The translations under genes and the position numbers were made by a program. Below the pieces are notes generated by a model. The model worked only from the letters and a program-made list of their open reading frames with translations, was not told where the DNA came from and searched no databases. Positions 6,587-11,558 of a stretch of 14,271 bases of DNA are shown in pieces. This DNA is from Deltaproteobacteria bacterium. GTDB lineage: Bacteria > Myxococcota_A > UBA9160 > JAFDET01. Numbering within the stretch: the first letter of the stretch is position 1; each line of letters begins with the position of its first letter. The stretch is taken from positions 1-14,271 of the forward strand of contig JAFDET010000043.1 of the NCBI GenBank assembly GCA_019310195.1, written 5' to 3'.

Positions 6587-7045
6587 TTGGCCGCCACCAG
6601 TTCGCGCTCGGCGCGCCGGCTCGTCGCCGGCGCCGTTCTCGCTTCGTTCCTGCTCGCTCCGACACCGGCCCTGGCCGGCGCTGAGACCTTGAAGCGATCC
6701 TTTGGGAACATCGTGCAAGCACCCATCGACGCGGTGCTCTCACCGATCACCGCCGGCATGGTCCAGTACAAGAACATGGCCAACATCGAGGACTCGCGCG
6801 GCGTGCGCTGGTTCTATGCCGTTCCGGCCTACTTCTGGCTGTTGGCCCTGACAGTGGGCGCCAGCGTGCTGCGCCTGCTCGCGGGCGGGCTGGAGTTCCT
6901 GCCGGGCTTGGTCCTGCTCTTCACCTCGGCCGAGATGGACCCACTCTTCGCCCCCTCCGAGGGCGGCGAAGCGGTGATCTGGGACTACCCGACCACCGTG
7001 ATGGACTTCAAGCTGGGCATCGATTACACGGCCGCGCCCTTCTAG
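6587..7045 (+). CDS. Secreted or membrane protein of unknown function
   Basis: 152 residues from TTG at 6587. This is the first usable codon after an in-frame TAG at 6572 and is preceded by AGGGGGAAG. The N-terminus is a clear Sec signal peptide: basic RSARRL, hydrophobic core, and cleavage after PALA near residue 30. A mature segment of about 45 residues follows (LKRSFGNIVQAPIDAVLSP, 35-53). One or two hydrophobic stretches come next (78-113), then an acidic tail (EMDPLFAPSEGGE, WDYPTTVMDFKLGIDY). The GNIV..P.D..LSP pattern followed by a Gly-rich hydrophobic centre faintly resembles the TIGR04073 family (exosortase-system-associated), but I cannot confirm this. It stands alone, divergent from der and convergent to the rnf operon. 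Confidence 0.7.
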   Translation: MAATSSRSARRLVAGAVLASFLLAPTPALAGAETLKRSFGNIVQAPIDAVLSPITAGMVQYKNMANIEDSRGVRWFYAVPAYFWLLALTVGASVLRLLAGGLEFLPGLVLLFTSAEMDPLFAPSEGGEAVIWDYPTTVMDFKLGIDYTAAPF

Positions 7046-7075
7046 AGCGCAGCCCGCAGATCCTCCCGTAGCCGG

Positions 7076-7090
7076 CGGGCCGACGGCCCG
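7076..7090. terminator. Hairpin between convergent genes
   Basis: CGGGCC (7076-7081) and GGCCCG (7085-7090) form a 6-bp stem with loop GAC. It lies between the stops of the 6587 gene (7045) and the rnf operon (7115) and could serve both directions. There is no T-tract. Confidence 0.3.
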
Positions 7091-7105
7091 GCTCCGTGGG
7101 TCCGA

Positions 7106-7131
7106 AGCGCGCCGCTACGCGTCGGCGCGTT
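7106..7131 (-). terminator. Hairpin at the 3' end of the rnf operon
   Basis: AGCGCGCCG (7106-7114) and CGGCGCGTT (7123-7131) form a 9-bp stem including one G-T pair, with an 8-nt loop. The stop codon of the small Cys-rich gene (7115-7117) is inside the loop. Together with the hairpin at 7076-7090 it makes a tandem structure ending the leftward operon; no U-run follows. Confidence 0.4.
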
Positions 7132-7285
7132 CGTGGACGGGGCAGTCCGCGGCCTCGGCGCAGCTCCGGCAGCCGGCCCCGATGTCCCGGCAGCCCGAGC
7201 GGGTCTCGCGGCCGGCCCAGTGCTGGATCGCGTACCAGAGCCCGCAGGCCGCGGCGAATGCGAGGACGGCGATCACGTGCTGCAT
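7115..7285 (-). CDS. 56-residue Cys-rich membrane protein in the rnfB position
   Basis: The ATG at 7285 is preceded by a perfect AGGAGGAG (7298-7291, spacing 5 nt) that overlaps the rnfA stop, so translation is well supported. Residues 2-20 form one membrane helix (MQHVIAVLAFAAACGLWYAI). The remaining tail carries C32, C39, C42 and C48 (SGCRDIGAGCRSCAEAADC), with a further C14 in the helix. In rnfCDGEAB operons rnfB follows rnfA, but this is far too short for RnfB and lacks its C-x2-C-x4-C and ferredoxin motifs. The layout (N-terminal helix plus 4-Cys tail) resembles NqrM, the small protein needed for iron insertion into the NqrD/NqrE pair, which are homologues of RnfE/RnfA. FeoB-associated Cys-rich proteins are similar. 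An Rnf maturation role is inference. Confidence 0.75.
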   Translation of the reverse strand: MQHVIAVLAFAAACGLWYAIQHWAGRETRSGCRDIGAGCRSCAEAADCPVHERADA

Positions 7286-7290
7286 CCGAG

Positions 7291-7298
7291 CTCCTCCT
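7291..7298 (-). promoter_or_regulatory. Strong Shine-Dalgarno for the small Cys-rich gene
   Basis: On the - strand AGGAGGAG overlaps the rnfA stop codon (TAG, 7299-7297) and ends 5 nt before the ATG at 7285. It is the only gene of the visible operon with such a strong separate ribosome site, which argues that the short ORF is real and possibly made in excess. Confidence 0.7.
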
Positions 7299-7893
7299 AG
7301 GACGTCCCGCTGAAGAGACCCGCGAAGCCCATGAACGCCATGCTCAGGATCCCGGCGATCAGGAAGCTCATGGCGGCGCCCTTCAATGCGTCGGGCACCT
7401 CGCCCAGCTCGCTCTCCTCGCGCAGCCCAGCCATCAGCACCAGCGCCAGGGTGAGGCCGGCGCCGGCTCCCCACGCGAAGGCGATCCCCTCGATGAAGCC
7501 GTAGCCCCGGTTGGTCTGGAAGAGCGCCAGGCCGAGGATCGCGCAGTTGGTGGTGATCAGCGGCAGGTAGATTCCCAGGGCACGGAACAGCGCCGGGGAG
7601 AGCTTCTTGATGGCCATCTCGACGAACTGGACCGTGCTGGCGATCACCACGATGAAGCAGAGCAGCCGCAGGTACGGGGCGTGGGGCAGCACGAACGCGT
7701 TGAGGAACCAGGCGCAGATCGAGGTCACGGTCAGGACGAAGATGTTGGCCAAGCCCATGCGCAGCGCGGTGTCGATGCGCCCGCTCACCCCGAGGAAAGG
7801 GCACAGGCCCAGGAAGTACGCCAGCGTGAAGTTGTTCACCACGCACGCGCCCACGAAGATCCAGAGCAGGTTGCCGAGGTCGAGATCGAACAT
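7297..7893 (-). CDS. rnfA: Rnf complex membrane subunit RnfA
   Basis: 198 residues, normal for RnfA, an integral membrane subunit homologous to NqrE. It has about six hydrophobic helices. The diagnostic VVNNFTLAYFLGLCPFLGVS (18-37) holds C31, and TTNCAILG (114-121) holds C117. In the family these half-helix cysteines, paired with those of RnfE, hold an intramembrane iron-sulfur centre that passes electrons across the membrane. The ATG at 7893 shares one base with the rnfE stop (TGATG), indicating translational coupling. The C-terminus KGAAMSFLIAGILSMAFMGF is typical. RnfA and RnfE resemble each other but are told apart by NNF versus the CPALAVTN motif. Assignment is firm. Confidence 0.96.
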   Translation of the reverse strand: MFDLDLGNLLWIFVGACVVNNFTLAYFLGLCPFLGVSGRIDTALRMGLANIFVLTVTSICAWFLNAFVLPHAPYLRLLCFIVVIASTVQFVEMAIKKLSPALFRALGIYLPLITTNCAILGLALFQTNRGYGFIEGIAFAWGAGAGLTLALVLMAGLREESELGEVPDALKGAAMSFLIAGILSMAFMGFAGLFSGTS

Positions 7894-8546
7894 CAGGCCA
7901 TCCCCCGCTCCGGCGCAGCCCCGGCCAGGCGCTGCACCCGCTCCCGGCGCTCCTTCAGGCGGGCGAAGATCCCGAGCAGAAGCCCCAGGGTCACGAAGCC
8001 TCCCGGCGGCAGGATCATGATCACCCACGGCTCGAAATTGGGGCCGAAGAGCGGCAGCCCGAGCAGCGAGCCGCTGCCCAGGATCTCGCGAATGGAGCCG
8101 AGCAGCAGCAGCGCAAAGCCGAAGCCCAGCGACATGCCCAGCGCGTCGGCCAGCGCCGCCCGCGGCGGGTTGCGCGAGGCGAAGGCCTCCTGCCGGCCGA
8201 GGATCAGGCAGTTCACCACGATCAGCGCCACGAACGCCCCCAGCTCCTTGTGCACGCCCGGCGCCAGGGCCTGGAGCGTGAAGTCGGCGACCGTCACGAA
8301 GGTGGCGATCACGATGATGAACGTGGTGATGCGAACCTGCTTGGGGATGAAGTTGCGCAGCAAGGAGACCAGCAGGCTGGCCCCGACCAGGACGAAGGTG
8401 GTGGCGGCGCCCATGGCCAGCGCGTTGATGGCCGAGTTCGTGACCGCCAGGGCCGGGCACAGGCCCAGGAGCTGCACGAAGACCGGGTTCTCACGCCAGA
8501 AGCCCTTGGCCAGCTCCTCGTCCAGCGGCGCAGCAGACGCCCTCAC
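7893..8546 (-). CDS. rnfE: Rnf complex membrane subunit RnfE
   Basis: 217 residues, homologous to NqrD and paralogous to RnfA. The N-terminus ELAKGFWRENPVFVQLLGLC leads into CPALAVTNSAINALAMG (30-46) with C30. The second half-site is VVNCLILGRQEAFASRN (110-126) with C113. In this family C30 and C113 are expected to help ligate the intramembrane iron-sulfur site shared with RnfA. The start is GTG at 8546, overlapping the rnfG stop by 4 nt (GTGA). About six membrane helices end in a basic tail (ARLKERRERVQRL). The conserved FEPWVIMILPPGGFVTLGLLL (171-191) is present. No missing key residue was noted. Confidence 0.96.
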   Translation of the reverse strand: MRASAAPLDEELAKGFWRENPVFVQLLGLCPALAVTNSAINALAMGAATTFVLVGASLLVSLLRNFIPKQVRITTFIIVIATFVTVADFTLQALAPGVHKELGAFVALIVVNCLILGRQEAFASRNPPRAALADALGMSLGFGFALLLLGSIREILGSGSLLGLPLFGPNFEPWVIMILPPGGFVTLGLLLGIFARLKERRERVQRLAGAAPERGMA

Positions 8547-9211
8547 TCCGCCCTCCCCTCTGCAGCGGCGGTGCGAGCCGGCCCGGAGGCGGCGTTGGCT
8601 CCGGAGAGCGGGTCGAGCCAGCGCTCGTTGGCCCGGTTGATGATGCGCACCACGGCGCGCGACGAGATGGTCGCACCGCTGATCGCGTCCACCTCGTTGG
8701 GCCGGGCGCGCGCGCCCTTGGCCAGCGTCACCTGCGGCTCCACCGCGAGGTCGCGGAAGCTCTCCAGGAACGAGGCGTCCTTGAGGATCTTGTCGCCCAG
8801 CCCCGGAGTCTCGCGGCTTTCCAGCACCTGCATCCCCACGATCCGGTGCCGTGCGGGATCGTAGCCGTAGAGGAGCTTGATCGTGTCCTGGAAGCCGCCT
8901 CCCTCGGCGGGGATGGCGAAGCCCACCAGCGCGCCCGCCTCGTCGTAGCCGCCGTACACCACTTCGTCTTCCGGCAGCACGTCGCCGGCGGCCTCGACCC
9001 GCACGATCTCGTCGCCGCGCAGCGCAAACGGCGTGCGGGTGCTCGCTCCCTCGAGCACCCGGAAGATCGCCGCCTGCAGGGCCTCGGCGCGATTGCGATC
9101 GATGCGCGGCTTGGTGAGCAGGTACACCCCGACCACGGCGATCCCCGAGCAGAGCCCCGCCAGCGCGAGGGTGGCGATCATGCGCAACGGGACGGCCTCG
9201 CGCGCCGTCAA
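8543..9211 (-). CDS. rnfG: Rnf complex FMN-carrying subunit RnfG
   Basis: 222 residues from TTG at 9211, overlapping the rnfD stop (TTGA, 4 nt). This start gives the usual short lead before the single membrane anchor (about 11-31, MIATLALAGLCSGIAVVGVY). An ATG at 9181 is possible but would begin inside the helix. RnfG is homologous to NqrC and exposes an FMN-binding domain on the outer side of the membrane. The attachment motif is DAISGATISS (175-184), with T181 expected to carry covalently bound FMN after modification by ApbE; no apbE gene lies in the window. ESRETPGLGDKI (131-142) is the second family signature. The Ala-rich tail after residue 203 is not conserved. Confidence 0.94.
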   Translation of the reverse strand: MTAREAVPLRMIATLALAGLCSGIAVVGVYLLTKPRIDRNRAEALQAAIFRVLEGASTRTPFALRGDEIVRVEAAGDVLPEDEVVYGGYDEAGALVGFAIPAEGGGFQDTIKLLYGYDPARHRIVGMQVLESRETPGLGDKILKDASFLESFRDLAVEPQVTLAKGARARPNEVDAISGATISSRAVVRIINRANERWLDPLSGANAASGPARTAAAEGRAE

Positions 9212-10215
9212 CGCTCCGCTCCGAAGGGTCGCGGCTGGGTGTACCGGTTCAGGTGGGGCGTCAGCGCGTTCATCAGCAGGACCGCGTACATCACGCCCTC
9301 GGGAAGACCGCCGAACAGGCGGATCAGCACCACCAGCGCGCCCACCCCGGCCCCAAAGATCCACGCGCCGCGGGACGTGGTGGGGGTGGTCACGGGATCG
9401 GTCACCATGAAGACCGCCCCGAAGAGGAGCCCCCCCGAGAGCAGCATGAAGACGGGCGGGGGATGGGTCGCGGGACTCGCCAGGTGCAGGGCGCCGCCCA
9501 ACACGGCCACCGAGAGCAGTGTGGCGAGCGGAAGCCGCCAATCGAAGAGCCGGCGCGCGCCCAGCCACAAACCGCACAGGATCAGCAGGAGGGCGTTCGT
9601 CTCGCCCAGGGAGCCCGTGGTCTGGCCCAGCAGGAGCGCGCCCAGATCGGTGATCTCGTGCTCGAACTTGGCCAGCCCCAGCGGCGTGGCGGAAGATACG
9701 GCGTCGACGGACCCGCGCATCAGCGGCAGCGCGAACAGGCTGCTCGGCGCGGCCAGCAGGCCACCGGCCGTGGCCGGCGGCGACCAGGTGGTGATCGCAG
9801 TCGGGAAGGCGGACTGAAGGAAGGCGCGGCCCACCAGGGCCGGGTTGAAGAGATTCTGGCCCAGGCCGCCCCAGATGAGCTTGCCCAGCCCGATTCCGAC
9901 GGCGCCGCCCAGGAACGCCATCCACAGCGGCAGCCCCGGCGGCAAGGTCAGGCCGAGCAGCACACCGGTGGTCAGTGCACTGTAGTCGCTCAGGCTCGCC
10001 GCAGCGTCGCCGTGTTCGAAGAGCCACTCGGTCACCACGGCACCGGCGCTGGCTGCGGCGACGACCAGCAGCGCGCTCAGGCCGAAGTGCCAGCAGGCGG
10101 CCGCGAGCACCACCAGCGCCACGGCCAGCACCTCGAGCATGATGCGCGGCGTGGTGGCCGGCGCGCGCACGAAGGGCGGCGTCGAGAGCACCAGGTCGGG
10201 CGAGCGGCTTGTCAC
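9208..10215 (-). CDS. rnfD: Rnf complex membrane subunit RnfD
   Basis: 335 residues, a multi-helix membrane subunit homologous to NqrB. The start is GTG at 10215, overlapping the rnfC stop by 4 nt (GTGA). Family signatures in order: LVLSTPPFVRAPATTPRIM (8-26), SLSDYSALTTGVLLGLTLPP (74-93), GGLGQNLFNPALVGRAF (116-132), DAVSSATPL (171-179), MVTDPVTTPTTSRG (270-283) and PEGVMYAVLLMNALTPHLNRYT (305-326). T177 is the expected covalent FMN site. The residue two before it is Ser, where the common motif is S/T-G-A-T; this is a conservative change. The C-terminal Pro/Arg-rich tail is short. Assignment is firm. Confidence 0.95.
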   Translation of the reverse strand: MTSRSPDLVLSTPPFVRAPATTPRIMLEVLAVALVVLAAACWHFGLSALLVVAAASAGAVVTEWLFEHGDAAASLSDYSALTTGVLLGLTLPPGLPLWMAFLGGAVGIGLGKLIWGGLGQNLFNPALVGRAFLQSAFPTAITTWSPPATAGGLLAAPSSLFALPLMRGSVDAVSSATPLGLAKFEHEITDLGALLLGQTTGSLGETNALLLILCGLWLGARRLFDWRLPLATLLSVAVLGGALHLASPATHPPPVFMLLSGGLLFGAVFMVTDPVTTPTTSRGAWIFGAGVGALVVLIRLFGGLPEGVMYAVLLMNALTPHLNRYTQPRPFGAER

Positions 10216-11558
10216 GATTGCGCCGCGGCCTCATGGGCACGCAGCATGGCCTTGCCCATCCGCATCCACTGCACCAGCGGAATCCGCGAGGGACAGACGA
10301 AGGAGCAGGCCGCGCACTCGAAGCAGTTCTTCAGGTGGAGCCCGTCGAGCGCGTCCACCCGCTCGGCGCGGATCAGCTGCGCGAGGCGGGTGGGGTTGAG
10401 CTGCATCGGGCACGCCTCCACGCAGCGCGCGCAGCGGATGCAGGGAAACTCGCGCAGCTGCGTCACCGCGTCGCGATCGAGGCACAGGACCCCGCCGCTG
10501 CCCTTGACGATCGGGGCGTCCAGGCTCTTCTGCGCCATGCCCATCATGGGCCCGCCCAGCACCACCTGACGCGCGTTGGGGAGCAGGCCGCCGCAGTGCT
10601 TCAGCAGCGCCGAGAGCGGCGTGCCCAGGGGTACCACCAGGTTGCGCGGCCGGGCCACGGCGGGGCCCGTCACGGTGACGATGCGCTCGACCAAGGGGGC
10701 GCCGCGGTCGAACAGGTCGCACAGGGCCACGGTGGTGCCGACGCTGTTCACCAGCACCTCGATGTCGATGGGGAGCCCGCCCAGGGGAACCTCCCGCTCG
10801 AAGATCGCGTCGATCAGCAGCTTCTCGGCGCCCTGGGGATACTTGACCTGGAGTGGCACCACCTCGATCGAGTCCGGGGCGGCCTCCGCGAGGGCAGCGA
10901 TGGCGTCGGGCTTGTTGGCCTCGACGCCCACGTAGCCGTGGGCCGCCTCGAGCGTGCCCATGATGATCTCGGCACCGCGCATCACCGCCTCGGGACGCTC
11001 GGCCATGAGTCGGTGGTCGCACGTCAGGTACGGCTCGCACTCGCAGCCGTTGATCACCACGTGGCGGATGCGCTTGCCTTCGGGCACGCGCAGCTTCACG
11101 TGGCTCGGGAAGGCCGCGCCGCCGAGCCCCACGATCCCGCCGCGCTGCACCCGCTCCAGGAAGTCGTCCCGGGTCAGGGCCGCGGGATCGACGGCGGGCG
11201 CCGGCGCCAGCCGTTGGCTGGCGAAGGGATCGGCCGCGATCACGATCGCGGGCAGCATCTGGCCGTTGGGATGCAGGCGCAGCTCGATGGCCTCCACGCG
11301 ACCGCTGGCCGGCGCGTGCAGGGCCACGGACACGAAGCCCCCCGGCTCGGCGATCAGCTCGCCACGCTGCACGGGCTGGCCCACCTGCACCACGGGCTTC
11401 GCCGGCGCGCCGATGTGCTGGGCGAGCGGCAGTACGTAGCGGTCCACGAAGGGCATCCGCTCGATGGGGAGGCGATCGGTGGCGGCCTTGCGGTCCGGGG
11501 GATGCACCCCGGCGTGGAAGCTGCGCGGGCGGGCGGCGGTTGCGGGCGCGGCGCTCAC
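10212..11558 (-). CDS. rnfC: Rnf complex soluble NADH/FMN and 4Fe-4S subunit RnfC
   Basis: 448 residues from GTG at 11558, overlapping the stop of the upstream PFOR-like gene by 4 nt (GTGA). RnfC is the peripheral cytoplasmic subunit that reacts with NAD(H). Domains in order: an N-terminal barrel-sandwich domain beginning FHAGVHPPDRK (14-24), with LPLAQHIGAPAKPVVQVG (43-60); the Nqo1-like nucleotide/FMN region GGIVGLGGAAFPSHVK (140-155) with INGCECEPYLTCDHRLM (169-185); and a ferredoxin domain with C373-x2-C376-x2-C379-x3-C383-P and C412-x2-C415-x2-C418-x3-C422-P. Both 4Fe-4S motifs are intact. There is no long Ala/Lys-rich C-terminal extension like that of E. coli RnfC (RsxC). It precedes rnfD within one tightly coupled operon. 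Confidence 0.96.
   Translation of the reverse strand: MSAAPATAARPRSFHAGVHPPDRKAATDRLPIERMPFVDRYVLPLAQHIGAPAKPVVQVGQPVQRGELIAEPGGFVSVALHAPASGRVEAIELRLHPNGQMLPAIVIAADPFASQRLAPAPAVDPAALTRDDFLERVQRGGIVGLGGAAFPSHVKLRVPEGKRIRHVVINGCECEPYLTCDHRLMAERPEAVMRGAEIIMGTLEAAHGYVGVEANKPDAIAALAEAAPDSIEVVPLQVKYPQGAEKLLIDAIFEREVPLGGLPIDIEVLVNSVGTTVALCDLFDRGAPLVERIVTVTGPAVARPRNLVVPLGTPLSALLKHCGGLLPNARQVVLGGPMMGMAQKSLDAPIVKGSGGVLCLDRDAVTQLREFPCIRCARCVEACPMQLNPTRLAQLIRAERVDALDGLHLKNCFECAACSFVCPSRIPLVQWMRMGKAMLRAHEAAAQS

Noticed and set aside
6448..6786. Upstream extension of der to an earlier ATG in the same frame
   Set aside because: It would run through the promoter and into the divergent signal-peptide gene. 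The ATG at 6447 matches the normal Der N-terminus.
7115..7846. Longer - strand frame containing the small Cys-rich ORF
   Set aside because: The upstream portion overlaps rnfA out of frame. The strong Shine-Dalgarno and ATG at 7285 define the short gene.
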